Source: JANPLD01 sp031426355
GTDB taxonomy: Bacteria > Pseudomonadota > Alphaproteobacteria > Rickettsiales > UBA8987
Direction: 5' to 3'
Length of the DNA: 64,000 nt
Assembly: GCA_031426355.1 (NCBI GenBank)
Contig: JANPLD010000118.1
Coordinates: 1-64,000 of the forward strand
Shown here one piece after another: positions 27,665-36,459 of the stretch (its first letter is position 1; every line of letters begins with the position of its first letter). Under the pieces are notes generated by a model. It saw only the letters and a program-made list of their open reading frames with translations. It had not been told where the DNA came from and searched no databases. Both the position numbers and the translations under genes were made by a program.

Positions 27665-27739
27665 TAGTACTTGGTACTTAGTACCTGGTACTTGGTTAAT
27701 TAATAAATCTAAGTACCGAGTACTAAGTACCCGGCACTA
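27665..27739. repeat. Long imperfect palindrome between rplV and rpsC
   Basis: A 31-base left arm (27665-27695) and a 31-base right arm (27709-27739) agree at 25 of 31 positions as inverted repeats, around a 13-base AT-only loop. Both arms are built from the word GTACTTAGTAC/GGTACTTGG. It lies in the 98 bp gap between rplV and rpsC, genes that in most bacteria are nearly contiguous. In RNA it would form a long hairpin in the middle of the ribosomal message. Confidence 0.8.
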
Positions 27740-27746
27740 AATACTT

Positions 27747-28121
27747 TTATTGCGCCGCCTCTTCCAACAGTATGGTAACATTGCTGAAAGGTTTTTGTAT
27801 CCTTGAAGAACGGCCTCTAGCGCGAGCCGCAAATCTTTTCATAACTATACCTTTACCAACATTAACTTCTTTAACAAAGAGCCTGTCGATATCAAGGTTG
27901 TGATTGTTCTCTGCGTTAGCGATAGCAGATTTTAGCAATTCTTTTACCGGAAGAGCCGCTGCTTTCTTAGAGAAAGTAAGCTGCTGGATAGCTGAGTAAG
28001 CATTATGCCCTCTTATCAATCCCGCGATAAGGCTAACTTTCCTCGGTGACATCCTGAGGGAACGCAAAGTTGCACCCGCCTGGTTTGCCTTAAATTTTCT
28101 TTCTGTTTTAGCTTTACTCAT
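27747..28121 (-). CDS. rplV: 50S ribosomal protein L22 (uL22)
   Basis: 124 residues. ATLRSLRMSPRKVSLIAGLIRG, LLKSAIANAENNHNLD and VNVGKGIVMKRFAARARGRSSRIQK are diagnostic. Its loop lines the exit tunnel. Confidence 0.96.
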   Translation of the reverse strand: MSKAKTERKFKANQAGATLRSLRMSPRKVSLIAGLIRGHNAYSAIQQLTFSKKAAALPVKELLKSAIANAENNHNLDIDRLFVKEVNVGKGIVMKRFAARARGRSSRIQKPFSNVTILLEEAAQ

Positions 28122-28147
28122 AACAACTACGTTGCTTAAATTTTAAA

Positions 28148-28423
28148 TTATTTAGATTCCGCTTTCTTATCAGAACCACCATGGGCGATAAACGTTCTGG
28201 TTGGTGCAAACTCACCGAGTTTGTGTCCTACCATTTCTTCCTTGATATTAACAGGAATATGAGTTTTACCGTTATAAACACCGAATGTCAGGCCAACAAA
28301 ATCAGGAATGATAGTTGATCTTCTAGACCATGTTTTGATAACTTTATGCGTACCTTGTGCAGCCACTGCTTTCTTAAGAAGAGCTTTATCAACAAAAGGA
28401 CCTTTCCAAACCGAACGTGCCAT
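28148..28423 (-). CDS. rpsS: 30S ribosomal protein S19 (uS19)
   Basis: 91 residues. MARSVWKGPFVDKALLKK, IKTWSRRSTIIPDFVGLTFGVYNGK and GHKLGEFAPTRTF identify S19. Confidence 0.97.
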   Translation of the reverse strand: MARSVWKGPFVDKALLKKAVAAQGTHKVIKTWSRRSTIIPDFVGLTFGVYNGKTHIPVNIKEEMVGHKLGEFAPTRTFIAHGGSDKKAESK

Positions 28424-28466
28424 ATATTTTAACTACTTATATTAAATTCTTAAAGTTATAGTTTAA

Positions 28467-29303
28467 TTATTTCCTTCTTTTCCTGCGAGACTCAACTATG
28501 AGCCTGTTAGAAGGTTTCTTCCTATTTCTAGTAATACCACCTTTCGCCGGTTTACCCCATGGAGACACAGGATGTCTACCACCAGAAGTTCTACCCTCAC
28601 CACCACCAAGCGGGTGATCTACCGGATTCATTGAAACACCTCTGTTATGAGGTCTTTTACCTTTCCAACGATTTCTACCTGCTTTACCTAAAACCTGGTT
28701 TTGGTGATCGGCATTTGAAACCGCACCAACAGTACCTATACATTCAGAAGGGATCTTCCTGATCTCGCCAGACTGAAGTTTAACAAGAGCGTAACCTGAA
28801 TCCTTACCTGTAAGCTGTACATAAGTACCAGCCGATCTTGCTATCTGACCGCCCTTACCTGGCTTAAGCTCAACATTATGAAGTATAGTTCCAACCGGAA
28901 TATTTTTAAGAGGTATAGCATTACCTGGTTTAATATCAGCATTATCAGAAGATACAACCACATCACCAACCTGCATCCTTTGCGGAGCAAGTATATAAGC
29001 TAATTTACCATCTTGATATTTAATTAAAGCGATATGAGAAGTCCTGTTAGGATCATACTCTAAACGCTCAACAGTAGCAGTAACATCTTTTCTGTCACGC
29101 TTGAAATCTATAGTCCTGTAGCTTTTTTTGTGCCCGCCACCTCTGAATCTAGACGTTGTGTGACCGAATGAATCGTGACCATCAGAAGCTTTACGGCCTT
29201 TAGTAAGCGTTTTCTCAGGCTTACCTTTATGAAGGTGTGACTTATCAACGAGAACCATTGCTCTCTGTGAAGGTGTCGAAGGTTTGAAAAATTTTAATGC
29301 CAT
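28467..29303 (-). CDS. rplB: 50S ribosomal protein L2 (uL2)
   Basis: 278 residues, near the peptidyl-transferase centre. HDSFGHTTSRFRGGGHKKSYR is an alphaproteobacterial variant of the N-terminal block; GRNRWKGKRPHNRGVSMNPVDHP-type block with the conserved histidine and GGRHPVSPWGKPAKGG are present. Confidence 0.97.
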   Translation of the reverse strand: MALKFFKPSTPSQRAMVLVDKSHLHKGKPEKTLTKGRKASDGHDSFGHTTSRFRGGGHKKSYRTIDFKRDRKDVTATVERLEYDPNRTSHIALIKYQDGKLAYILAPQRMQVGDVVVSSDNADIKPGNAIPLKNIPVGTILHNVELKPGKGGQIARSAGTYVQLTGKDSGYALVKLQSGEIRKIPSECIGTVGAVSNADHQNQVLGKAGRNRWKGKRPHNRGVSMNPVDHPLGGGEGRTSGGRHPVSPWGKPAKGGITRNRKKPSNRLIVESRRKRRK

Positions 29304-29307
29304 ATTA

Positions 29308-29607
29308 CTATTTAACCCCTGAAGTTATGTCTATCGTATTACCTTGTTCCAGAGTAACGATAGCTTTTTTGAAATCCTGCTTAGTACCAGCGCGACCTCT
29401 AAAAACCCTCTTTTTACCGATAGCGTTAATAGTATTGACCGCTTTGACCTTAACACCGAAAATATCTTCTATAGCCGCTTTGATCTCTGGCTTAGTAGCA
29501 GTTTTCGCAACAATAAAACCAACCTGGTTATTCTGAGAAAGGAAAGTAGTTTTCTCAGTGATAAGAGGCCTTTTTATAATATCTAAATTTTTATAATTAT
29601 TCACCAT
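29308..29607 (-). CDS. rplW: 50S ribosomal protein L23 (uL23)
   Basis: 99 residues. IIKRPLITEKTTFLSQNNQVGFIVAKTATKPEIKAAIEDIFGVKV is the L23 signature. It is the docking site for SRP and trigger factor at the tunnel exit. Confidence 0.94.
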   Translation of the reverse strand: MVNNYKNLDIIKRPLITEKTTFLSQNNQVGFIVAKTATKPEIKAAIEDIFGVKVKAVNTINAIGKKRVFRGRAGTKQDFKKAIVTLEQGNTIDITSGVK

Positions 29608-29611
29608 ACAA

Positions 29612-30235
29612 CTATGCCGTTAATCTTTTTTGTAAATCTTCCAGAGCATGCTTGGTAACGATAAGCTTCTCATGTCTCAGGATATCATAAACGTTCAGGC
29701 CGAATTGAGGAATAACATCCACACCGTGTATTGCCTGAATTGATTTATAGAAATTGTCTTTATCATTACCGCCGCGCACTATAAGAGCGTTAGTCGCTTC
29801 AAATGCCTTGAGCTTTGCAGTAATATCTTTAGTTTTGTGAGAGTCAACAGTAACCGTATCAACGATCCTGAGGTTGCCTTCAGAGAATTTGAGAGAAAGA
29901 GCAGTTTTAAGAGCCCTTATAACGAACTTTTTGTTCATTTTATACTCATAAGAACGTGGTTTTGGAGCGTGAGCTACACCACCGTGTCTTTGGTGAGGAC
30001 CTTTAAGTGAACCTTGACGCGCATGACCAGTACCCTTTTGTTTAAAAGGTTTCTTGGTAGTACCGTGAACCTCAGTCCTCGTTAAAGTACTCTGAGTTCC
30101 AGCTCTTCTTTTTGCGAGCTGCCAGTTAACGATCGCATGGAGGATATCATTACGAAGATCTTGCTTAAAGATATCTTCGCTCAGCTCCACTTGGCCAACC
30201 GACTTATTCTCAAAATTTAATATATCAACTTTCAT
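29612..30235 (-). CDS. rplD: 50S ribosomal protein L4 (uL4)
   Basis: 207 residues. QLAKRRAGTQSTLTRTEVHGTTKKPFKQKGTGHARQGS is the tunnel loop region. In gamma-proteobacteria L4 represses the S10 operon; whether it does so here is not visible. Confidence 0.96.
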   Translation of the reverse strand: MKVDILNFENKSVGQVELSEDIFKQDLRNDILHAIVNWQLAKRRAGTQSTLTRTEVHGTTKKPFKQKGTGHARQGSLKGPHQRHGGVAHAPKPRSYEYKMNKKFVIRALKTALSLKFSEGNLRIVDTVTVDSHKTKDITAKLKAFEATNALIVRGGNDKDNFYKSIQAIHGVDVIPQFGLNVYDILRHEKLIVTKHALEDLQKRLTA

Positions 30236-30255
30236 AAGCTCTTTTACTTAAATAT

Positions 30256-31017
30256 TTATCCTTGTTGTTCAGTCGATGACTGTTCAGTAGCTGGCTGCTC
30301 AGCTTGAGCCGCCGGTTGAGCTTGCGCTTTACCCATCTTTAAACCTGCCGGCATCGGAACTTCTTTAGGAAGAACCTTTTTAACAGAATCCATAATTTCA
30401 ACTATTGATCCGTCAAAACCTGGAACCGAACCTTTAACAGCGATCAAACCTTTAGCTTCATCAATAAGCACAACCTTAAGGTTCTGCTGAGTAGCGCGAA
30501 CCGCTCCCATATGACCCGCCATTTTCTTATTCTTGAATACGCGACCCGGATCCTGCCTTTGACCAGTAGAACCAGCCGAACGGTGAGATATCGATACACC
30601 GTGGGAAGCTTCTAATCCACCGAAATTGTGGCGCTTCATAACACCTTGAAAGCCTTTACCAACTGTAATTCCAGCGATATCAACCTTTTGGCCGATAATG
30701 AAATGGTTAGCAGAAAGCTCATCACCTATATTAAGTAATCCGCTAGCTGGCACCCTGAATTCTTTCAAATGGTGTTTCGCCGCTACTTTCTTTTTTGCAA
30801 ATTCTTCTCTTTGTGGCTTTGCTATGTTCTTAGCTTTCCTTTCACCAAAACCAACCTGAACAGCCGTATAGCCGTTTTTATCAGCAGTTTTGATATCAGT
30901 AACTAAATTACCTTCAACTCTAAAGAGAGTTGCCGGGATATGAGAACCATCTTCAGAGAAGATGCGTGTCATTCCGAGTTTCTCAGCAAGCAAACCTGTA
31001 CGTGCACGTTGAGTCAT
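30256..31017 (-). CDS. rplC: 50S ribosomal protein L3 (uL3) with Gln/Ala-rich tail
   Basis: The core is standard (GLLAEKLGMTRIF, GKGFQGVMKRHNFGG, GSTGQRQDPGRVFKNKKMAGHMG). It is 253 residues rather than about 210; the last 30 are Gln/Ala/Glu/Thr-rich and probably disordered. Confidence 0.96.
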   Translation of the reverse strand: MTQRARTGLLAEKLGMTRIFSEDGSHIPATLFRVEGNLVTDIKTADKNGYTAVQVGFGERKAKNIAKPQREEFAKKKVAAKHHLKEFRVPASGLLNIGDELSANHFIIGQKVDIAGITVGKGFQGVMKRHNFGGLEASHGVSISHRSAGSTGQRQDPGRVFKNKKMAGHMGAVRATQQNLKVVLIDEAKGLIAVKGSVPGFDGSIVEIMDSVKKVLPKEVPMPAGLKMGKAQAQPAAQAEQPATEQSSTEQQG

Positions 31018-31018
31018 A

Positions 31019-31342
31019 TTACGCTGCCTCCTGCATCACTTCTACATACACTTCAACACCTGCAGGCAGATCAAGTTTGCCGAGCGCGTCTAATGTCTGT
31101 GGGTTAGTATCTATAATGTCTATTAGTCTTGAATGAGTTCTGATCTCTAACTGCTCGCGTGAGATCTTATCAATATGCGGGCTTCTGTTAATTGTAAATG
31201 TTTCCCTGGTACGCGGAAGAGGTATTGGCCCCCTCGATACTGAACCAGTTCTTCTTACCGTATCAACAATTGAACGCGCAGATTGGTCTATCAACCTGTG
31301 GTCAAATGCCTTGAGTTTAATTCTTATTTTCTGTCCAAGCAT
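31019..31342 (-). CDS. rpsJ: 30S ribosomal protein S10 (uS10)
   Basis: 107 residues. IRIKLKAFDHRLIDQSARSIVDTVRRTGS and GPIPLPRTRETFTINRSPHIDK-type block identify S10/NusE. First gene of the cluster; no fusA or tuf precedes it. Confidence 0.97.
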   Translation of the reverse strand: MLGQKIRIKLKAFDHRLIDQSARSIVDTVRRTGSVSRGPIPLPRTRETFTINRSPHIDKISREQLEIRTHSRLIDIIDTNPQTLDALGKLDLPAGVEVYVEVMQEAA

Positions 31343-31388
31343 AATTTCAACTTTGTTAAAAAGCTATTCCGATTAATTTTAGCATTTC

Positions 31389-31436
31389 GGAACTTCAGAA
31401 CCTCAGAATTTCTTTATTTCTGAGCTTCTGGAATCC
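31389..31436. repeat. Imperfect palindrome upstream of rpsJ
   Basis: GGAACTTCAGAACCTCAGAA at 31389-31408 pairs imperfectly with the arm ending TTCTGGAATCC at 31436. It lies in the 176 bp gap before rpsJ, so it could be part of the S10 operon leader or another member of the dispersed palindrome group. Confidence 0.45.
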
Positions 31437-31518
31437 TAAATTCCCTCTTTCGAGGTTGCGCCTTCTAACCGAAATATTATGGCATGTCAAACAAGAAAGT
31501 GAAAATAAATAAAGAATA

Positions 31519-32319
31519 TTAGAACTTTACCCTCACACCCGCATCAAGTGCAAGCGGAACAGGAGATAATTTTGTTATCCTTTCATCAGCATTTGAGCCA
31601 TTCTGCGCATAATATTCGGCTCCAAAACCAGCCATTGCGGAGATTGCGCCGGATAACGCAATATTATCGGTCACATCAAATTGCACACCTAATTTTTCTT
31701 TGAAATTCACCGGACTCATCTTGAATTGATGTGATTTATCTGCACCAATTTCAGACCTTTCATTATTAAATATATAAGCAAAATTAGATTCAGTATATAT
31801 GCTAAACCGCTCCGAAATATCCTTTTCAAGCCTGATATCAAGCAGCATCGTCGGCATAACGAATTTTTCTAACTTATCATTTAAAAAATCAGTATTATTT
31901 TTCATTATGGTCACTCCACCCGATATAGAACCGGAAATAGCTATATCTGACCTATCGTTTTGAGACCTTATCCCGCCGCCAACCGCCATAACCATCATTT
32001 GCTCCGGCCTGCCGGTATTTTCTACATTAGAGCTTGAATTTACAAAAAACCCATCATTTACGCCTCTTACATGAACTTCGAACAACCCTTGAACAAAGAA
32101 AATATTATCACTACGGCTACTAAAATTATATTTAAGGCTTAAATTACTTATTGGCGTCTGCCCGCCCGCCCTGAAGTTTTCCTCCCTGATAGGAACTAAT
32201 CCGCCTGAATCCAGCGAATAACCATATACACGCTGCGTAATATCAAATGGTTTCCCAAGAAAGAAACTATTATAGTTTGAAAGTTCAAAACCAGCGCCTT
32301 TATTATGTTTATCCGGCAT
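31519..32319 (-). CDS. Beta-barrel-like protein of unknown family
   Basis: 266 residues, rich in alternating strands (NLSLKYNFSS, SDIAISGSISGGVTIM, FSIYTESNFAYIF, NIALSGAISAMAGFGAEYY) and ending LDAGVRVKF with terminal Phe, the outer-membrane insertion signal. No signal peptide is visible at the assigned start, and the upstream codons do not supply one. Either the N-terminus has been lost or the export route differs. It follows pabB on the same strand with a 44 bp gap. Confidence 0.6.
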   Translation of the reverse strand: MPDKHNKGAGFELSNYNSFFLGKPFDITQRVYGYSLDSGGLVPIREENFRAGGQTPISNLSLKYNFSSRSDNIFFVQGLFEVHVRGVNDGFFVNSSSNVENTGRPEQMMVMAVGGGIRSQNDRSDIAISGSISGGVTIMKNNTDFLNDKLEKFVMPTMLLDIRLEKDISERFSIYTESNFAYIFNNERSEIGADKSHQFKMSPVNFKEKLGVQFDVTDNIALSGAISAMAGFGAEYYAQNGSNADERITKLSPVPLALDAGVRVKF

Positions 32320-32363
32320 AAGATCAAATATGGTTCAAGATGAAACCATACCAACTCTACATA

Positions 32364-33560
32364 TCAAAGCAATTCAATTTCTTTGCTAACCCCTAACACT
32401 TCCGCCATTGCCGAGGCTTTTATCATAGTTTCCTGCCATTCAGATTCAGGGCTGCTGTCATATACTATCCCCCCGCCAACCTGAAATTCAAATTTATTCC
32501 CTTGGATTATAATAGTTCTTATCACTACAGAAAACTGACAGATATCTTCATTTATCAACCCCAATATACCGCTATATATTCCTCTTTTTATACCCTCCAA
32601 CTCAGAGCATAATTTCATCGCCTGTATCTTTGGCGCTCCTGTCATGGAACCGGGTGGAAAAATAGCCTTTATCAGGTCAAAACTGGTATTGCCCTCCTTC
32701 AACTTTCCAACAATAGTTGAATGCATATGGGAAATATTCTTGAATGAGGAAGTTTCAAAAAGCCCCCTTACCTTAACACTTCCAGCCTCGCAGGCACGCG
32801 CAAGATCATTACGCATCAAATCAGTTATCATCAGATTCTCTGACTGGTCCTTACCGCTGACTGAAAGCTCACCCTGCGCCCCTGCCCTTGCAGAGCCTTT
32901 TATAGGGCATGTTACCGCATTACCTTCACCATCAACCTTTAAAAACAATTCCGGGCTTGATGAAATTATATAAGTCTCGCCAACTTTATAAAACACACTA
33001 TACGGCGCTGGGCTAAGAACAGATAACTTTGCAAATAATGCAAATGCATTAACATCACCTTCAAACTCTCCATAAAATTTCCGCGTAAGGTTCGCCTGAT
33101 AAACATCACCACGCTCAATTCTCCCTCTTATAGTTTTAATTTTATCAAGATACTCCGCCTTACTCATATCAGAGCGCACATATTTCACTTCCGGCTTTTT
33201 ATAATTCCCAGCAGAATATTCAGATAATATTTTCTGTAATTCTCCCGGCTCATAATTTTCTTTTTGAGAAAACTCGGAAAAATTTACATCATCATTTTTT
33301 ATAAAAAAATCTTTATCCTCGGGAAGTTTTTCCAGTTTATTTTTAAGCCCATAACCAAGCCACCCAAAAAGATATTTACCTCTGCTATTTTTTATTTTCT
33401 TTTCTAGAACATCAAGATCACTACCGCGAACTAAATCATTTTCATCACTTAACAGAAATGAATTCTTATCACTATAAGGCACGAACTTACCCGTATGCAG
33501 CAACGCAAAATTTTTATCTGATGATATTAAATTTTTTATATTTCTCATTTTTCCGGTCAC
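32364..33560 (-). CDS. pabB: Aminodeoxychorismate synthase component I
   Basis: It makes 4-amino-4-deoxychorismate for folate synthesis. The chorismate-binding domain shows GDVYQANLTRKF, SSSPELFL, PIKGSARAG (the PIKGT-type lysine that marks PabB rather than TrpE), LMITDLMRNDLAR, PPGSMTGAPKIQAM, and YSGILG. At 398 residues it has only a short N-terminal region, as in many stand-alone PabB proteins. folD is also in the window. Confidence 0.92.
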   Translation of the reverse strand: MTGKMRNIKNLISSDKNFALLHTGKFVPYSDKNSFLLSDENDLVRGSDLDVLEKKIKNSRGKYLFGWLGYGLKNKLEKLPEDKDFFIKNDDVNFSEFSQKENYEPGELQKILSEYSAGNYKKPEVKYVRSDMSKAEYLDKIKTIRGRIERGDVYQANLTRKFYGEFEGDVNAFALFAKLSVLSPAPYSVFYKVGETYIISSSPELFLKVDGEGNAVTCPIKGSARAGAQGELSVSGKDQSENLMITDLMRNDLARACEAGSVKVRGLFETSSFKNISHMHSTIVGKLKEGNTSFDLIKAIFPPGSMTGAPKIQAMKLCSELEGIKRGIYSGILGLINEDICQFSVVIRTIIIQGNKFEFQVGGGIVYDSSPESEWQETMIKASAMAEVLGVSKEIELL

Positions 33561-33637
33561 TATTGACGAAACCTATATAACGACTATTACTACCCACAGC
33601 AACTGAACTCTGAATTCGAAACCCAATTATTAAAACC

Positions 33638-34564
33638 ATGTTCAATCCTGACCTCATAATTGAAAGAAGCAAACTCAAAAAACAGATATCATCATGGAGG
33701 TTACTTGCTTTCCTCGCGCTGATACTCCTGATATTCGCGGCTTTCAGCGACACCGCAAACTTTGGCAGCGTTAATCCGATGAGCAGCGGTTACATCGCCC
33801 GCATCAAGATCGAAGGCATTATATATGAGAACAGAACCCGCGATGAGATAATTAAAGAGATAGCAGAAGATAATAACATCAAAGCCGTGATTCTGGATGT
33901 TAACAGCCCGGGCGGCAGTGCAGTCGGTGGCGAAACACTTTACAAAGCAATTAAAGACCTCAACGCTAAAAAACCTGTCGTCACCACAATGAATAGTTTA
34001 GCGGCTTCCGCAGGCTATTTAATTACACTAGGTTCTGAAAGGATCTTCGCACATAACGGAACCATCACTGGCTCCATCGGTGTGATAATGGAAATACCAA
34101 ATGTCAAAGCGCTTGCAGATAAGATTGGCGTTCGTTTTGATTACGTAAGAACTTCCCCTATCAAAGGTTCCCCTACCCTTTTTGAAGAAAAGAACGAAGC
34201 CGCATTAAAAGTTCTCAATGACATGATGCAGGATTTCTTCGTTTATTTTAAATCCATAGTTGCTGAAGAACGCAACCTTGACAAAGCAACCGTTGATAAA
34301 CTTGCAGATGGCAGAATATTCTCTGGCGCGGCCGCAAAAAGAAGCGGCCTTATAGATGAGATCGGCGGCGAAGATGAAGCAGTAAAATGGCTAAAAAAAG
34401 TTAAGAAGATCGATAAAGATCTTGAGGTAAGGGAAGTAAAACTTTCCCGCACCGAAGACAGGCTTGAGGAATTTTTCGGCGGAGCATCTGAAAGCCTCTC
34501 CCTCCCAAGTCAGTTTGAAGCCATATATAACAAATTCCTTAACGGCCTTGGTTTAATGTTGTAA
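33638..34564 (+). CDS. sppA: Signal peptide peptidase SppA, short form
   Basis: A membrane-bound serine peptidase that cleaves residual signal peptides. N-terminal membrane segment at about 24-40, then the S49 domain with DVNSPGGSAVGG, NSLAASAGYLI (nucleophile serine) and FDYVRTSPIKGSPT (the catalytic lysine). At 308 residues it is the half-length form that assembles as an octamer. Divergent from pabB. Confidence 0.92.
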   Translation: MFNPDLIIERSKLKKQISSWRLLAFLALILLIFAAFSDTANFGSVNPMSSGYIARIKIEGIIYENRTRDEIIKEIAEDNNIKAVILDVNSPGGSAVGGETLYKAIKDLNAKKPVVTTMNSLAASAGYLITLGSERIFAHNGTITGSIGVIMEIPNVKALADKIGVRFDYVRTSPIKGSPTLFEEKNEAALKVLNDMMQDFFVYFKSIVAEERNLDKATVDKLADGRIFSGAAAKRSGLIDEIGGEDEAVKWLKKVKKIDKDLEVREVKLSRTEDRLEEFFGGASESLSLPSQFEAIYNKFLNGLGLML

Positions 34565-34654
34565 TTTAATGGTTTAAAGGTAATAATCATTTGATTTAGC
34601 TGAAAAATTAGATAAGACTAATTTTAGAACCCAACCCCTAATTGCTGATTAAAC

Positions 34655-34939
34655 ATGACAAAATCAGAACTTGTAAAGATACTGAATGAGAAACACCCTC
34701 AATTACAACTGAAAGATGCCGCAGGCATCGTTGATCTCTTTTTTGACATGCTTACAGATTCACTCAAAGGTGATGGCAGGATAGAACTCCGCGGGTTTGG
34801 AACATTCACTATCCGCAAACGTGCAGCCCGTCAGGCGCGCAACCCTAGAACAGGTGATAAGGTAACGGTCGGTGAACGCAAAGTGGTCTACTTCCGCGCC
34901 GGTAAAGGCCTTAAAGACAAGATTAATAAAGTTGTATAG
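34655..34939 (+). CDS. ihfB: Integration host factor / HU family, probably beta subunit
   Basis: 94 residues. TKSELVKILNEKHPQL, RIELRGFGTFTIRKRAARQARNPRTGDKV and VYFRAGKGLKDKI are the family core. The opening TKSELV and RGFGTF fit IHF-beta best. It bends DNA and often works with CtrA-type regulators at alphaproteobacterial promoters. An HU identity is possible. Confidence 0.85.
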   Translation: MTKSELVKILNEKHPQLQLKDAAGIVDLFFDMLTDSLKGDGRIELRGFGTFTIRKRAARQARNPRTGDKVTVGERKVVYFRAGKGLKDKINKVV

Positions 34940-34982
34940 TCATATACAACGACTAAATCCTAAATACTAACAACTAGCATAT

Positions 34983-35588
34983 ATGCAGCCATTCACAAAA
35001 TTAACAGGCAGGTGTGCCCCTCTTCCGTTATCTAACATTGATACGGATATGATAATCCCGAAACAATTCCTGAAGACCATCAAACGTACCGGCCTTGGCA
35101 AAAACTTATTTGATGAGATGCGCTTTACTAATGATGGCATAGAGATACCTTCATTCATTTTAAACCAGCCTGCCTATCGCAATGCATCAATATTGATCGC
35201 CGGGCAGAATTTCGGCTGCGGCTCCTCTCGCGAGCATGCTCCATGGGCAATACTTGATTTCGGCATACGCTGCGTAATAGCACCAAGCTACGCCGATATA
35301 TTCTACAATAACTGCTTCAAGAATGGCATACTACCTTTAGTTCTATCTCAGGAACAGGTAGATGAAATAACCAAATATGCTGAGAATGAAAATAATTCCG
35401 TTGAAATAAACCTCGAAACTCAAACCGTTTCTGCAAACGGCAAAGCCTATAAATTCGAGATAGACTCCTTTCGCAAATATTGCCTGATAAACGGCTTAGA
35501 TGATATTGGCCTAACTCTAGAAAAAGAGAAAAATATCATATCCTACGAAGACAAGATGAAATCCCAAACCCCTTGGCTTTGGAATTAA
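34983..35588 (+). CDS. leuD: 3-Isopropylmalate dehydratase small subunit
   Basis: Leucine biosynthesis; pairs with LeuC, which is not in the window. 201 residues. NIDTDMIIPKQFLKT, QNFGCGSSREHAPWAILDFGIRCVIAPSYADIFYNNCFKNGILP and the C-terminal RKYCLINGLDDIGLTLE are diagnostic. Confidence 0.96.
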   Translation: MQPFTKLTGRCAPLPLSNIDTDMIIPKQFLKTIKRTGLGKNLFDEMRFTNDGIEIPSFILNQPAYRNASILIAGQNFGCGSSREHAPWAILDFGIRCVIAPSYADIFYNNCFKNGILPLVLSQEQVDEITKYAENENNSVEINLETQTVSANGKAYKFEIDSFRKYCLINGLDDIGLTLEKEKNIISYEDKMKSQTPWLWN

Positions 35589-35668
35589 ACCAATTATTGT
35601 CATCGCCCGAGCTTTCGTAGAAAACTATAAGGTGATCCAAGACTGCAAGATTAATAATATTGCAGGAT

Positions 35669-35773
35669 ATGAAAATACCAAAATCCAGAAAACCTAAAGA
35701 AGATTTATTCCTATCTAAAATTTCTAACAAAAGGATAAGGAAAAACAAAATTTGGAAAGAATTTAATACCTAA
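35669..35773 (+). CDS. Possible very small basic peptide
   Basis: In the 274 bp gap after leuD, an ATG at 35669 opens 34 codons rich in Lys, Arg, Ile and Ser (MKIPKSRKPKEDLFLSKI at the start). A weak ribosome-binding sequence (CAGGA) precedes it. Composition is gene-like but length gives little support. Confidence 0.25.
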   Translation: MKIPKSRKPKEDLFLSKISNKRIRKNKIWKEFNT

Positions 35774-35810
35774 AAACAATAAACATCATAAGCAATGTTA
35801 CAAAAATAAC

Positions 35811-35841
35811 CCTGGATTCCAACCGTTGGCTAAAATCCAGG
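35811..35841 (-). terminator. Terminator of the Cys-rich secreted protein gene
   Basis: CCTGGATT at 35811-35818 pairs with AATCCAGG at 35834-35841. On the minus strand the stem is followed by GGTTATTTTTG. It lies 22 bp after the stop codon. Confidence 0.7.
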
Positions 35842-35862
35842 AAGTAAAAGTAAATTATTAAT

Positions 35863-36327
35863 CTAACAACCTGCTAAACAAACATTTTTTTGATTCTTAG
35901 CAGCTTCTAACCTATCATCTGCTACAGTTTTACAAATGGTTCTTTGCTCTAAAGTTTGCGCATTGTTCAAACAATTTTTCTTTTCATCATTAATAGTCTT
36001 TTTTTGAACTTCGAAAGCAGCATTACATGCTGAGGTACAAGCTTTAAATGCGACTACACAATTTTTCTTACATTGCTTCGCTTCATCTTCCGCACTTTTA
36101 ATGGCTATTTTTGCTACAGCTTTACACGCGCTTTTCTGCTCTGGAGTAGTTGCTGACTGAAGACATGCATCTCTTTGAACTTTTGCCGCATTTTTTTTAG
36201 CATCCAAGGCCATATTACAGTTTAATTTACAGGCTTCGCTGTTTGAACCACCGCCATTCTGCGCAAGTGCAATACCTGAATATGACATAGCAATAGTAAA
36301 GCTTATTAGTGTGATTAATTTTTTCAT
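35863..36327 (-). CDS. Cys-rich secreted protein with an internal duplication
   Basis: A signal peptide (MKKLITLISFTIAMSYSGIALAQ, cleaved after ALA) is followed by about 130 mature residues containing twelve cysteines. The mature part is two copies of a unit of about 58 residues: copy one runs from ACKLNCNMAL to AKQCKKNC, copy two from ACTSACNAAFE to KNVCLAGC. Each has the pattern C-x3-C, about 20 residues, C, a TPEQ/TLEQ turn, C, about 20 residues, C-x3-C. It looks like paired helical hairpins held by disulfides in the periplasm or outside the cell. No named family is recognised. The promoter region has two overlapping CtrA-like boxes. Confidence 0.8.
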   Translation of the reverse strand: MKKLITLISFTIAMSYSGIALAQNGGGSNSEACKLNCNMALDAKKNAAKVQRDACLQSATTPEQKSACKAVAKIAIKSAEDEAKQCKKNCVVAFKACTSACNAAFEVQKKTINDEKKNCLNNAQTLEQRTICKTVADDRLEAAKNQKNVCLAGC

Positions 36328-36367
36328 AGGATCCTCTTTTTGATAAAGACCAAAATTGGTCTAATAC

Positions 36368-36418
36368 ACTATATATAAAATTTGTTACGAGATTGTTACG
36401 AAATTAATCTTTTTTTAA
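36368..36418 (-). promoter_or_regulatory. Tandem CtrA-like boxes upstream of the Cys-rich protein gene
   Basis: On the minus strand a perfect TTAA-N7-TTAA (36404-36418) is followed by a variant GTAA-N7-GTAA (36385-36399), then 11 bp, then TATAGT (36368-36373), 40 bp before the start. The variant, not the perfect box, has the spacing to the -10 seen at the other promoters. Confidence 0.6.
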
Positions 36419-36459
36419 CTTATTTTATAACCATTTGATCTTTATAGATAATTAACTAC

